Below are positions 23,050 through 32,439 of a stretch of DNA of 64,000 bases, in pieces. Origin of the DNA: Citromicrobium bathyomarinum (GTDB lineage: Bacteria > Pseudomonadota > Alphaproteobacteria > Sphingomonadales > Sphingomonadaceae). The stretch spans positions 3,021,501 through 3,085,500 of the forward strand of contig CP155577.1 of the NCBI GenBank assembly GCA_001306305.2. Reading direction: 5' to 3'. A program made the position numbers and the translations under genes. The notes under the pieces were generated by a model. The model saw only the letters and a program-made list of their open reading frames with translations. It was not told the origin of the DNA and did not search any database. Each line of letters begins with the position of its first letter. Within the stretch, counting starts at the first letter, position 1.

Positions 23050-23306
23050 CGATGATGCCGCGCCTCGACGCGCGTGAGCGCCTTGCGCGTGCCCAAGACG
23101 TGGCGCTGGGCAGCGGCACGCTCGACGAAGACGTGAAGCGCGATCTGCTGGAGGAGCTGACCAACGTCGCACGCGGCCCCCGCCGCGCCAAGGCGGCCAC
23201 GCGGCGCGACATCGCTGGCGCGGGCATCGGCATCCGCGTGAGCCCTCCCAAGGCGGAGCCCGGCCCCGCCTCAAGCAGCGAAGCGGTAGGCGACGGAAAT
23301 GTCTGA
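22917..23306 (+). CDS. Tail assembly chaperone, downstream (-1) frame (gpGT extension-like)
   Basis: This frame overlaps the previous gene by 133 bp and is in the -1 phase. The segment DWGEQLPRLVRFFGGSPLEWLESTPIGLVRAFVTMM is typical of tail chaperones and stays similar in the right copy where the 0 frame is not conserved. A candidate slip site is CTCCCCC at 22965-22971 (codons TCC CCC), kept in both prophages. Alternatively it is started independently at GTG 22917. Overlaps the tape measure start by 8 bp. Confidence 0.65.
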   Translation: MDSGDGERARIDWGEQLPRLVRFFGGSPLEWLESTPIGLVRAFVTMMPRLDARERLARAQDVALGSGTLDEDVKRDLLEELTNVARGPRRAKAATRRDIAGAGIGIRVSPPKAEPGPASSSEAVGDGNV

Positions 23307-25590
23307 GAACCTCGGCGATGCCCTGCTGACGCTGCGCACGGACGATGCGCAGTTCAACTCTGGCGTCGACAAGGCAGAGGGCCGCGCGAAGAAGCTGGGC
23401 GGCCAGCTCGACCAGACGCGTGGGCAGGCCGACCGCCTTGGCAATGAGCTGACCGACACGGGGGCCAAAGCCTCCAAGATGGGAGACAGCTTCCAGCAGG
23501 GCGGCACGAAGGTGGTGGCATCGTCGGCTGCCCAGAAGGCCGGGATGCAGCAGCTCAGCTTCCAGATCGGCGACATTGCGACGATGTATTCGATGGGCGC
23601 GCGGCCCACTCAGATCTTCGCCTCGCAGATCGGGCAGGTCACGCAGGCGATCCAACTGGCGACCGGAGGGGCAAGCAAGTTCGCCGCGTTCCTTGGCGGG
23701 CCGTGGGGCATGGCGATCACGGCGGGCGTGATCGTCCTCGCGCCGTTCATCGGCAAGCTCTTCGAAGCCGAGAAGGCGATGGAGGCGGTCGAGTTCTCCA
23801 GCCACGCGATGGGCGATGCGCAGGGCATCCTGGGCAGCGTGATCGACCTGACCACCGGCAAGATCAAGGATCAGACCAGCGCGCTGTGGAGATTAGCCGA
23901 GGCGAAGGCTGCTGCGGGGCAAATGCAGGCTCGTGAAAACGTGCAGGAACTGCGCAAGACACTGAAGGACGCGGCGGAGCAAAAGGGCGGCATTATGACG
24001 GTCGCGGGCATTCCGGTGCCGAAGCTGGGCGCGCGTGGGATCGTGGGCCTTCAGCGCAGCTCCACGCCCACCGCGAAGATTGCCCAGGGCGTGCTGGATG
24101 GCACCCTCTCGCCCCAGGCGGCACGAAAGCAGCTACAGGCGCTGGAAGGGTCGGTCTCGGGTGACAAGTTGGGTCAGCTGCTTTCCACGATCACCAGCCT
24201 CGATCTCGAACAGGTCAATGTCGAAGTTTACGAGGACCTAGAGGCCGCCTTAAGCGGCGATAAGGACGCGCTTGAGGGCTTCCTAAACCGGCCCGACGCG
24301 AAGAAGACCCGCTCCCGCACCCCGCGCACGCCGAAGGGGCCGACCCTCGCCGAGCTGCAATCCCGATTTGAGGGCGAGGACGTACAGCTCCAGCGCGAGA
24401 CCTTGCAGGCGAAGCTTCAGCTGGCGACTACCGCCGAAGAACGCGCGGACATCCAGGCGGAGCTGCTGACGCTGGAGCGTGACCAGCGGCTGGCCGAGAT
24501 CGAGGCGAGCAAGCTCAGCGAGACGCAGAAGGAAGCGCTGCGCAAGCGGGTTGAGGAGCTGTTGGGCAAGGAAACGCCCGACGATCCGGACGGCACGATC
24601 GTGGTGGGCCAGAACACCGGCCTGCAAGGTCAGCTCGACCAGCGCGCCTACGCTGCGGAGATCGAGCGCGAGATCGCCGCGCTGGCGCAGGCCCGGTTCG
24701 AGGCAGAGACCGAGGCGCTTCAGGTGCAGCTGTCGCTGGCCGACACCGAGGCGGAGCGCAAGGCCATCGCGCTCAAGCTGCTGGAGGCGGATGAACGCTA
24801 TCTGGAGCAGAAGCTTCAGCAGATCCTCGACAGCAAGGTGGCGGACGACAACGCGAAGGCCGTGGCGCAGATCGCGCTCGATGCCCAGCGCGCGACCGCA
24901 GCGGGCCGGCGCGAGGAAGTTGCCCGCGCCAACGGGACCACGGTCGATCGCTACCTGCGCGACCTCAACAAGACGCCCGAGCAGATCAACGAGGCGATCG
25001 ACGGGATCGCGATCGGCGGGCTGGAGACGTTGAACGACGGGCTGGTCGACATGCTGATGAACGCCCGGTCGGTGGGCGATGCCTTCAAGTCGATGGGCGA
25101 CCTCTTCCACTCGATGACCGAGCAGATCATCGCCGACCTTCTGCGGATCGCGATGCAGCAGATGATCGTCGCGCCGATCGCCAACTTCATCTTCGGCGCG
25201 GCGGGCGATGGTGGTGAGCGCAGTGGCGGCTTCCTGTCCAAGCTCCTGTCAGGCTTCGCAGGTCTGTTTGCGGATGGCGGGACGATCCCGACAGGGCAGT
25301 TCGGCATCGTCGGAGAAGCGGGGCCGGAGCTGGCCTTCGCCGCGCCGGGTGGCCTTGGCATCATGTCCAACTCCGACAGTCGCCGCGCGCTTGGCCGGGG
25401 CGGCGCGCAGCAGAACGGCGGCGACCAGTTCACCTTCAACATGCCGGTCGATGCGACGGGAGCGGATTCCGCGGCGATCGCGCGGCTCAATTCGCGGCTC
25501 GACCGGATGGAGCGTGATCTGCCCTCGACGATCGTCGGCACCGTGCGCGATGCGCAGGAGCGGCGTTTCCTCGCAGGAGGCGCGGCATGA
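23299..25590 (+). CDS. Tape measure protein
   Basis: The 763-aa protein sets tail length. It has an N-terminal coiled coil (about 18-60), hydrophobic segments near 115-160 (GGASKFAAFLGGPWGMAITAGV), a long Glu/Gln/Ala coiled coil at about 345-560, and a C-terminal part with GGTIPTGQFGIVGEAGPEL and a predicted helix, as in lambda gpH-like proteins. Both prophages encode exactly 763 residues, predicting equal tail length, although residues about 195-340 vary. It overlaps the chaperone frame by 8 bp. Confidence 0.88.
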   Translation: MSENLGDALLTLRTDDAQFNSGVDKAEGRAKKLGGQLDQTRGQADRLGNELTDTGAKASKMGDSFQQGGTKVVASSAAQKAGMQQLSFQIGDIATMYSMGARPTQIFASQIGQVTQAIQLATGGASKFAAFLGGPWGMAITAGVIVLAPFIGKLFEAEKAMEAVEFSSHAMGDAQGILGSVIDLTTGKIKDQTSALWRLAEAKAAAGQMQARENVQELRKTLKDAAEQKGGIMTVAGIPVPKLGARGIVGLQRSSTPTAKIAQGVLDGTLSPQAARKQLQALEGSVSGDKLGQLLSTITSLDLEQVNVEVYEDLEAALSGDKDALEGFLNRPDAKKTRSRTPRTPKGPTLAELQSRFEGEDVQLQRETLQAKLQLATTAEERADIQAELLTLERDQRLAEIEASKLSETQKEALRKRVEELLGKETPDDPDGTIVVGQNTGLQGQLDQRAYAAEIEREIAALAQARFEAETEALQVQLSLADTEAERKAIALKLLEADERYLEQKLQQILDSKVADDNAKAVAQIALDAQRATAAGRREEVARANGTTVDRYLRDLNKTPEQINEAIDGIAIGGLETLNDGLVDMLMNARSVGDAFKSMGDLFHSMTEQIIADLLRIAMQQMIVAPIANFIFGAAGDGGERSGGFLSKLLSGFAGLFADGGTIPTGQFGIVGEAGPELAFAAPGGLGIMSNSDSRRALGRGGAQQNGGDQFTFNMPVDATGADSAAIARLNSRLDRMERDLPSTIVGTVRDAQERRFLAGGAA

Positions 25591-26282
25591 TCCTGCCTCT
25601 GCCCGAAACCCCCAGCGGGATCGCCCGCGTCAAGCTGGAGATCCAGCGGGTCGATTACGGCGCGCCGGAGGCGAGCGGACGGCAGGGCGGCGTGCAGGCC
25701 GGGTTCCCGGTGTGGGGCGTCAGGCTGGAACTCGACCGGATCGACCCGGTCAGCGCGGATCTGTGGAGCGCGTTCATTGATCGGCTGCGGGGGCGCATTC
25801 GCCGGTTCTATTGCGGCGACAGTGCGCGCCCGCGCCCGGTCGCCCACGCTTACGGCATGTTGAGCCTGGCGCGGGCGGGCGGCGGCGCGTTCGACGGTGC
25901 CGCGACCGGGTGGAGCCAGACGGTGGACGCGGACGGCGATGCCACGATCACGCTGAGCGGGTTGCCCGCAGGCTTCGTGCTGACGCCGCGCGACCTGATC
26001 GGCTTCAAGTGGGATGCGGATGGCGCGGCGGCGGGCACCTTCGAACGACGCACGGTAGCGCGCTGCGTTACCTCGGCCATCGCCGATGAAGGCGGCGAAG
26101 TGAGCGTCATCGCCGAGCCGCCGCTGGATACCGAGCTGGTCCCTGCCGGAGCGATCGCCCATTTCGACGATCCGCTGTGCGTGATGCAGCAGGTGCCAGA
26201 GGAGACCGACCTCGCTCCCGTGGGTGAGGCCGGGACGATGAGCAGCGGCACCATCGTCGGCATTCAGGACCTGCGGCCATGA
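25587..26282 (+). CDS. Distal tail protein candidate, 231 aa
   Basis: ATG 25587 overlaps the tape measure stop. The beta-rich protein (VRLELDRIDPVSADLWSAFIDRLRGRIRRFYCGD) follows the tape measure directly, where siphophages encode the distal tail protein connecting tube and tip. Only a handful of differences from the right copy. Family not certain. Confidence 0.65.
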   Translation: MILPLPETPSGIARVKLEIQRVDYGAPEASGRQGGVQAGFPVWGVRLELDRIDPVSADLWSAFIDRLRGRIRRFYCGDSARPRPVAHAYGMLSLARAGGGAFDGAATGWSQTVDADGDATITLSGLPAGFVLTPRDLIGFKWDADGAAAGTFERRTVARCVTSAIADEGGEVSVIAEPPLDTELVPAGAIAHFDDPLCVMQQVPEETDLAPVGEAGTMSSGTIVGIQDLRP

Positions 26283-26914
26283 AGTCGATCGCACCTGCCG
26301 CCCTGGCCGCGCTGGAGCGCGGCGATCCGATCGTCGTCGGCGCGGTCGAGATCGCGTCCGATCCGGTGCTGTGCGTGTGGGGCGGCTATCGCGAGATCAC
26401 CTTCGACGGGCGCACCTTCGAGCCGCTACGCGATCGCACGCTGGTGCAGGTGGCGGGCGGCGCGCTGGGCGGGCAGGCGCAGTCGATCACGCTGGTGCTG
26501 TCGGGCATCGAGCCGGAAGTGCTGGAGCTGCTGGACGCGAGCGAAGTGGCCGGTGCGCCGGTCACCCTGTGGCGCACGATCTGGAATTCGAGCGGCACCC
26601 AGATGCTCGGCTACGATGTCTGGGGGCGCGGCCACCTCGACACGCTGCCGCGCGAGGAAGAGATCGGCGGTACCGCGAAGATCACCGCGACGATCGAGAC
26701 CCCGGCGCGCAGCTCCGGACGGCGGGGCGCGCGGATGCGGTCGGATGCGGACCAGCGGCTGATCGATCCGAACGACGGCTTCTTCAAGAACGTCGCCTAC
26801 GCGGGCGAGAAGAAGCTCTACTGGGGCGGTCGCCGGGCCGATCGCGCGGGCAGCGTGCTGGGTGGTGGTGGCAGGAGCGGCGGCGGCGGCGGTGGCAGGC
26901 TGGTGCAGCGATGA
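26279..26914 (+). CDS. Tail tip/baseplate hub-like protein, 211 aa
   Basis: The 211-aa protein has VVGAVEIASDPVLCVWGGYREITFDGRTFEPL followed by an LVQVAGGALGGQAQSITLVLSGIEPEVL segment and ends in a Gly-rich tail. Its position, gene order and beta-rich nature resemble the DUF2163/hub proteins of gene transfer agents and siphophages, which is a tentative family. 4-bp overlaps on both sides couple it to its neighbours. Confidence 0.6.
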   Translation: MKSIAPAALAALERGDPIVVGAVEIASDPVLCVWGGYREITFDGRTFEPLRDRTLVQVAGGALGGQAQSITLVLSGIEPEVLELLDASEVAGAPVTLWRTIWNSSGTQMLGYDVWGRGHLDTLPREEEIGGTAKITATIETPARSSGRRGARMRSDADQRLIDPNDGFFKNVAYAGEKKLYWGGRRADRAGSVLGGGGRSGGGGGGRLVQR

Positions 26915-27336
26915 CGATCAACCGCGACATCCCCGCGCTGATGCACTGGATCGCGGCGCACCGTTTCCAGCCCCACAGCTGGGGGCGAGGCGGCTGCTGT
27001 GTCAGCTACGCGCTGGGCGGCGTGCACGCACAGACCGGGATCGACCATCTGGCCGATCTACCGGGCTGGTCGACCCGAGCGGAAGCGTTGGCCGTTGCTC
27101 GCCAGCTGGGCGGGCTGACCGCAGCGCTGGATGCGCGGCTGGTGCCGATCGCGCCCGCACTGGCGCAGCGTGGCGACATTGCCGGGCTGGCCGATCGCGC
27201 GTTCGGCGTGCGGCTGATGATCGTCGAGGGCGAATTGCTCTCCGGCCCCGGCGAGCTGCGGCAGGAGCGGCTGCCGCGCAGCGCGATGGTGCGCGCTTGG
27301 TCGGCCCTGCCAGCAGGGGAGGCCGCCAGTGAGTAA
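26911..27336 (+). CDS. NlpC/P60-like (DUF6950-type) tail protein
   Basis: The 141-aa protein has HSWGRGGCCVSYALGG near residues 22-37, resembling the catalytic-Cys region of DUF6950/NlpC-P60-like tail peptidases, followed later by QRGDIAGLADR where such proteins carry the second motif. It would cut peptidoglycan locally during DNA entry. The right copy has WARGG in place of WGRGG and otherwise few changes. The His of a classical triad is not clearly identifiable. Confidence 0.65.
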   Translation: MTINRDIPALMHWIAAHRFQPHSWGRGGCCVSYALGGVHAQTGIDHLADLPGWSTRAEALAVARQLGGLTAALDARLVPIAPALAQRGDIAGLADRAFGVRLMIVEGELLSGPGELRQERLPRSAMVRAWSALPAGEAASE

Positions 27337-29215
27337 GGTGATCCAGACGATCGTCGGAATCGGCCTCGCAGTGGCGGGTGCCATCACCGGCAACTGGTCG
27401 CTGATCCTGGCGGGCGTCTCGATGGTGGGCGGCGCGCTGCTGACACCGTCGTTCAAGGGCGGCGATCGCACGGCAGCCGCCGCGACCCTCCAGATCGGCG
27501 AGATCTACCGTGAAGCGATTGTGGGCCGGGTCGCCGTTGCCGGGAGCCTGGTCGACGCGTTCAACTTCGGCGGCGAATACGGCACGGATTGGGAAGTGCT
27601 GGTGATCGCCTTGGCTGATCATCGCTGTGACGGCCTGCCGGGCTTCTTCGTCGACGATAGCTACCGCACCTTCACCGGCGATGGGCCGGTGCCCGGTTTC
27701 AATGGACAGCTTGAGGTCTACTGGCGCGATGGCCGGTGGGATCAGGAGGTGCCGCAGATCCTGCTCGACCACGGACCGGGATGGACGGCGAATGATCGCG
27801 GTCGCGGCGTGGCCTACGTGGTGGTCGCCTACAAGGCCGACGATCAGGCCGACGAGGATGCTGCGGCAATCTTTCCCGGTGGCCGCCCGCGCTTCCGCTG
27901 GGTGGTGCGCGGGATGCGCTGCTACGACGCGCGCAAAGACGACACGGTGGGCGGCAGCGGCACCCACCGGCGCAATGATCCCTCCACCTGGACTTGGAGC
28001 GAGAACCCGATCGTCGCCCGCTATAACTGGGCGCGCGGGATCTACGCAGGCGACAAGGTGGACCAGCCCGAGATGCTGCTGGTCGGGCGCGGGCTCTCCG
28101 CGATCGAGGCACCGCCGCAGAACGTCTTCGCGCGCGCCAATATCTGCGACGAGCTGGTCGGCGGTGCGCCGCGCTATCGCATCGGCGCGTTGATCAGCGG
28201 TGGCGAGACGCACCTGTCGGTCGAAGAAGAGATCGCCGCCGCCTGCGCGGGCGTGATCATCCAGCCGCAGGGTGCGGTCGAGATTGATCCGGGTGCGGCG
28301 AAGGCTCCGGTGGCGCACTTCACCGATGCGGACATGGTGGTGGGGACCAAGCGCAGCTGGTCGGACATTCTCAGCCGGGGCGATGATGGCTGGGTGAACA
28401 CCGTGGTTGCGACGTTCGTCGACCCCGCGCAGCGCTGGATCGAACGCTCTACCCCGCCCGCGCGCGTCCAGGCCGATCTGATCGCCGATGGTGGCCCGCG
28501 TGAGCAGCGTCTCAGATTGCCGATGGTGCCTTATTACGCGCAGGCCACGCGGGTGACCGAGATCGTGCGCCGTCTGGGCAGGCTGTTCGGTCGCGCGCAG
28601 GTCACCCTGCCGCCCCGGTTCGCCGCGATCGAGGAAGGCGACTGGGTGACGTGGCAGAGCGATCGCTATTTCGGCGGCGCGACGAAGACCTTCCGTGTGG
28701 ATGCCTGGGGATCGGACGAAGGCTGGCGGCACCAGCTGACCCTGCGAGAGATCGATGCCAACGCCTTCGCCGATACCGCGACGCCGGAAGATACGGCGGT
28801 GGGCGTGCAGCAGCCATCGCCCGGCGATCTGCTCGCGCCCGGCGAGACCGCCTGGACGCTGGCGGGGATCGCAATCGAAGGCCCCGGAGGTTCGACTCCC
28901 GCGCTGCGCATCACCGGCGCGATCGACAGCTCCGCCGCCTCGCTGATCAGGGTGGATTATCGGGAGTTCGGCGAAACCGAGTGGAACAGTCACGGCGATT
29001 ACAGCCGAGAGACCACCGCGCTGCTCATCTCCCCCGTCGCGGACCAGACGCAATACGAGGCCTCGATCCGCTACATCGTCGACGGCTTTCCAACACCGCG
29101 CCGCGTGCTTGGCCCGGTTACCAGCGGCACGCTGAGCGCCAATGTGGGCGGCTACGACGGCGCGACGATCGACGACATCCTCGGTCGGCTCAGCACACTG
29201 GAAGGGGCAGCCTGA
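27329..29215 (+). CDS. Central tail tip protein (gpJ-like host specificity)
   Basis: The 628-aa protein starts at GTG 27329. A hydrophobic N-terminal segment (about 8-40) is followed by a beta-rich body and, near the C-terminus, a fibronectin III-like domain (SSAASLIRVDYREFGETEW to RRVLGPVTSG). This organisation matches J-like tip proteins that pierce or dock the host. The two prophages differ mainly around residues 185-225 and elsewhere by single substitutions, so receptor use is probably the same. Confidence 0.8.
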   Translation: MSKVIQTIVGIGLAVAGAITGNWSLILAGVSMVGGALLTPSFKGGDRTAAAATLQIGEIYREAIVGRVAVAGSLVDAFNFGGEYGTDWEVLVIALADHRCDGLPGFFVDDSYRTFTGDGPVPGFNGQLEVYWRDGRWDQEVPQILLDHGPGWTANDRGRGVAYVVVAYKADDQADEDAAAIFPGGRPRFRWVVRGMRCYDARKDDTVGGSGTHRRNDPSTWTWSENPIVARYNWARGIYAGDKVDQPEMLLVGRGLSAIEAPPQNVFARANICDELVGGAPRYRIGALISGGETHLSVEEEIAAACAGVIIQPQGAVEIDPGAAKAPVAHFTDADMVVGTKRSWSDILSRGDDGWVNTVVATFVDPAQRWIERSTPPARVQADLIADGGPREQRLRLPMVPYYAQATRVTEIVRRLGRLFGRAQVTLPPRFAAIEEGDWVTWQSDRYFGGATKTFRVDAWGSDEGWRHQLTLREIDANAFADTATPEDTAVGVQQPSPGDLLAPGETAWTLAGIAIEGPGGSTPALRITGAIDSSAASLIRVDYREFGETEWNSHGDYSRETTALLISPVADQTQYEASIRYIVDGFPTPRRVLGPVTSGTLSANVGGYDGATIDDILGRLSTLEGAA

Positions 29216-29898
29216 TGGGACCCGCCGAAATCATCACCGCGCCCTACACGATCTGGACTGCGCCCTACGGCACCGCTTTCCCCGCGCCTTCGCAGGCACC
29301 GGGCGCGGGCTGGCAGCTGCTCGGCAAGCGGGGTGCGCGCAGCTATTCCGAAGACGGCGTGGCGGTGCAGCACCAGCGCCAGTTCTCCACCACGCAACCC
29401 GCTGGCACGATGGGCGCGGGCTTCGGCTTCACCACGATGGGCGGCCTGCGCGTGAGGGCGCGCGTGCTGGACCTGACGCTGGAACAGTATGCCATCGCGA
29501 TGGGCGGCAACGCCGTCACCCGCACGCGGCCCGATCTGGAGGCGGTCGGCATCCGCACGATCGGGCTGGTCCCGCGTATGCGCAACCCCGTGCCCTTTGC
29601 CGTGCTGGTGCGCGGCCCGTCGGCCTACGCTGAGGGGCAGCTCGCCCAGTACGAACTGCCGCGCTGCCTGGAAGATGGCGGCGGGGCGGAAGTCGTTTTT
29701 CGCAAGGGCAAGCCAGCCGGAATCGGGGTGACTTTCCTCGCCCTGCGCGACCCGGCTGCTCTGAGCGAAGAGACCGCCTTCGGGCAGCTGCGCGCAGCCT
29801 ACCCGGTCCAGCTGATCGAGTTCGCAGGCACCATGCAGAGCGGCGTGCTCGGCATCGACGGTTCAACCCAATCCGGCACATTCGAGAAGGACTTCTGA
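29215..29898 (+). CDS. Second tail-tube-like protein (paralogue at tail tip)
   Basis: TGATG coupling to the tip gene. The 227-aa protein aligns along its length with the tube protein at 21891: APYTIWTA...GTAFP, PGAGWQLLGKRGARSY, VLDLTLEQYAIAMGGN and an LVRGPS...YELPRC part. So it is a tube-fold paralogue moved to the tip/fibre region. It may form a collar or fibre attachment ring. Conserved in the right prophage. Confidence 0.7.
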   Translation: MGPAEIITAPYTIWTAPYGTAFPAPSQAPGAGWQLLGKRGARSYSEDGVAVQHQRQFSTTQPAGTMGAGFGFTTMGGLRVRARVLDLTLEQYAIAMGGNAVTRTRPDLEAVGIRTIGLVPRMRNPVPFAVLVRGPSAYAEGQLAQYELPRCLEDGGGAEVVFRKGKPAGIGVTFLALRDPAALSEETAFGQLRAAYPVQLIEFAGTMQSGVLGIDGSTQSGTFEKDF

Positions 29899-29899
29899 G

Positions 29900-31654
29900 A
29901 TGACCATCACCCTGAACGGTGACCCGATCAATGAGACCACGCGGCTCGAATTGCTCAGCGGGCTCGGCATCGCAGACGCTGCTGCCCAGGCTTCGCTGGC
30001 GCAAGAAGCGGCAGGCGTGGCGGCAGCTTGGTCCGAGGGCACCGAGCCCGGCGGTGCCGGAACGAAGAGCGCCAAGGAATGGGCCACTTCGATCGCCGAA
30101 TTGGTGCGGCTCGACCCTGACGGCAACGCCTTCTCCATGGGGGCGGGCAATGACAACGTCACAGGCACGGACAACACCGCAAGCGCGCTGGAAGCCTCGC
30201 GCGACCTGATGGGCGGGATCGGCAATACCCGCTATGGCCGCGCCTCGGGGCGGGGAAACCCGGATGGCAGCTACAACCTAGAAATGGCCTTCGCCTCCGG
30301 CATACTGATCACCGGGGGCGATTACAGTGTGCGCCTAGGGGCGTATGCGCAGGGCGAATATGCTGGAGTCTCTTCGCGAGTAACCGTGACCGGTGCGTTC
30401 GCGCTGCGCTATTTCCGAGGAGATGAAGCGGTCGCCGATGGCTTCAATTGCGGCGGCAATCTCATCGATGGCGTGCGCTTCACCGGGGGTGGTACCGGCG
30501 CGGGCTCCAACGCGGTGAACAATGACGCGATCACCGTCTACGGCTGGGATGCCAACATCACCGATCAAGCGCGCGATGCGGGCTACAACAACATCATCGT
30601 GATCGGCGCGAGCGCGCGCGGTACGCGGGAAAATCAGGTCGCGCTGGGTGACAATCAGATCACCGAACTGCGCATGTTCGATATGGCCGCAATGCGCGGG
30701 CTACCGGCTGCGCGGACGTGGTTCGCCGCCAATGCGGGCAACCTCAACCCCGGTAATCTTGGCTGTCTGGGCGTCGGCGAAGGCGCACTCGGCCTTTCGA
30801 CCGGCTCGACCAATATCCTCGCGCTCGGCGATCTGTGCCTTCCGAACCACGAAGGCTCTAACGGCGTCGTCGCGGGCGGCAATCGAGCGATGCAGGAAAG
30901 CATCGACATCAAGGATAGCGTCGTGTGGGGCGTGCTAGCCCTGAACAAGCGCACCACGGGCGTCGGCTTCACCATCATGGGCTACCGCTCGCAGGAGCAC
31001 GGCGTTACCAGCAACAACGTGTCCGCCTTCGGCGACAGCGCGGCTTGGCAGTACCAGGGCGATGGCGGGGTCTTCGGCGGCTACGTGGTTGCCGAGCTGA
31101 TGCAGACCGGTGATGGCGTGGTCATCCAGGGCCGCGCCGCCGCACGCCACCGCAAGAACGGCGAGCACGTCATCCTGATCGGCGAATGGGCGGGCGGCTT
31201 CCCCGATGCGCCTGGCGTCGACATCGAAGCCAACCTTGGTGCAGTCGAGGCTGGCGACCGGGTGCTGGGGATCGGTCAGCGCGCGGTCATGCAGGCTGTG
31301 GGCAGCGACATCGTGGCGCTGGGCGACCTTTCTGCCAGCGCAGTCACGCTGGGCACGAACAGCATCTTCATCGGCTCCGGTTCGGGCGCAGGCGCTGGCC
31401 AGAAGGCGGACGTGGTCAACGTCATCGTCATCGGCAAGGGAGTCGATGCCGCGAACGACAACGAGATCATCCTCGGCAGCGCGTCGAACGACAACTTCAC
31501 CGTCTGCGGCGAGAGCTTCAGCAAGACGAGGCTGCAAGATCTGAACACGCTGGCGAGCAATGCGACCGAGCTGAACAGCCTCGCCGCGAACGCCAATGAG
31601 CTGAACGATCTGGCCGCAAATGCCGCCGACCTTCTCGCGCTGTTGGCGGCCTGA
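29900..31654 (+). CDS. Tail fibre with YadA-like repeats
   Basis: The 584-aa protein has many short beta repeats of the type ALGDNQIT, GVGEGALGLSTGSTNI and FIGSGSGAGAGQ, the pattern of trimeric autotransporter (YadA-like) head domains, and ends in a heptad coiled coil (LNTLASNATELNSLAANA repeats, about 545-584). It should trimerise and contact the host surface. The N-terminal 60 residues likely attach to the tail. The copies differ most in a short patch around residues 130-180, a candidate binding region. Confidence 0.78.
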   Translation: MTITLNGDPINETTRLELLSGLGIADAAAQASLAQEAAGVAAAWSEGTEPGGAGTKSAKEWATSIAELVRLDPDGNAFSMGAGNDNVTGTDNTASALEASRDLMGGIGNTRYGRASGRGNPDGSYNLEMAFASGILITGGDYSVRLGAYAQGEYAGVSSRVTVTGAFALRYFRGDEAVADGFNCGGNLIDGVRFTGGGTGAGSNAVNNDAITVYGWDANITDQARDAGYNNIIVIGASARGTRENQVALGDNQITELRMFDMAAMRGLPAARTWFAANAGNLNPGNLGCLGVGEGALGLSTGSTNILALGDLCLPNHEGSNGVVAGGNRAMQESIDIKDSVVWGVLALNKRTTGVGFTIMGYRSQEHGVTSNNVSAFGDSAAWQYQGDGGVFGGYVVAELMQTGDGVVIQGRAAARHRKNGEHVILIGEWAGGFPDAPGVDIEANLGAVEAGDRVLGIGQRAVMQAVGSDIVALGDLSASAVTLGTNSIFIGSGSGAGAGQKADVVNVIVIGKGVDAANDNEIILGSASNDNFTVCGESFSKTRLQDLNTLASNATELNSLAANANELNDLAANAADLLALLAA

Positions 31655-31658
31655 TCCG

Positions 31659-31979
31659 ATGGTCAACTGCATCATCATCAGCGCCGCGAGCTTCGGCCCC
31701 GGAACGACGGGCAGCAATTGCGTAGTCATCGGCGATTGCATGCTGCTCGATCGTGAAGACCTTGGCGATAACCTCTTTCACGTCGCCGGGGTGTGCTCGG
31801 TTCACGTGCGGTCCGAGCACTGGCGCGATGCCGTGCATGAGGCGCGCGAGGAAATCCCGTTTCACGGCGCGCCGGTCGCGCTGGAGCCGCTGTGCGAGAT
31901 CGCCCAGGTGCCTGCCGACGATGTGCGCCGGGCGACGGTCGAAACGCTCCACCTCCTGCGCGCGAGGCCCTCGCGATGA
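31659..31979 (+). CDS. Small fibre-associated protein, 106 aa (paralogue of next gene)
   Basis: ATG 31659 is the first good start 2 bp after the fibre stop. The product has MVNCIIISAAS, NCVVIGD, DNLFHVAGVCS and a helical end. The next gene shares this layout, so the two arose by tandem duplication. Position right after the fibre suggests a chaperone or accessory protein. Conserved in the right prophage. Confidence 0.65.
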   Translation: MVNCIIISAASFGPGTTGSNCVVIGDCMLLDREDLGDNLFHVAGVCSVHVRSEHWRDAVHEAREEIPFHGAPVALEPLCEIAQVPADDVRRATVETLHLLRARPSR

Positions 31980-32413
31980 CTGACGACACCAAGCCTGCCT
32001 TTCCCACACCACGAGGAGAAGATGCGATGTACATCAACACCCTGATCATCGGCGACCAAGCCTGTCTCGACGTGATCGCAGGCAAGCACTGCGTTGTGAT
32101 CGGTGAAGGTGCCAAAGCCGGTGAGACTGACCTCGGCAAGAACCTCTTTCATGTAGAAGGCGTGATCTCGACTGTGATCGATGCCGACGGCTGGGAAGAT
32201 GCTGTGCGACAGGCCCGCAAGGAAGTGATGCGCACCGGCGACCCCGATGCGCTGGAGCCGCTGCTCGCCTTCACTAACGCCGAGGCTGACGATCTTCGGC
32301 AGGCATTTGCCGCAGCGCTCGAATACGTAGATCCGCGCGCCGCTCCGCTGCCGAAACCGTGGGAGCCGCCCGAGGCCCCCGATTTCGACGATCTCGAACC
32401 CACCCCCCTCTGA
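31976..32413 (+). CDS. Small fibre-associated protein, 145 aa (paralogue of previous gene)
   Basis: Two starts compete: ATG 31976 (4-bp overlap, conserved peptide in both prophages) and ATG 32027, which has a strong GAGGAG upstream and aligns with the start of the paralogue. From there the chain MYINTLIIGD...CVVIGEGAKAGETDLGKNLFHVEGV parallels the previous gene. The C-terminus is Pro/Glu/Asp-rich. Function unknown, probably fibre folding or attachment. Confidence 0.65.
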   Translation: MTDDTKPAFPTPRGEDAMYINTLIIGDQACLDVIAGKHCVVIGEGAKAGETDLGKNLFHVEGVISTVIDADGWEDAVRQARKEVMRTGDPDALEPLLAFTNAEADDLRQAFAAALEYVDPRAAPLPKPWEPPEAPDFDDLEPTPL

Positions 32414-32439
32414 ACCGAAACCTGAAAGGACGTTCCATC

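Noticed and set aside
29900-31654. Diversity-generating retroelement target in the fibre gene
   Set aside because: No reverse transcriptase or template repeat is present, and differences between the fibres are not restricted to adenine positions.
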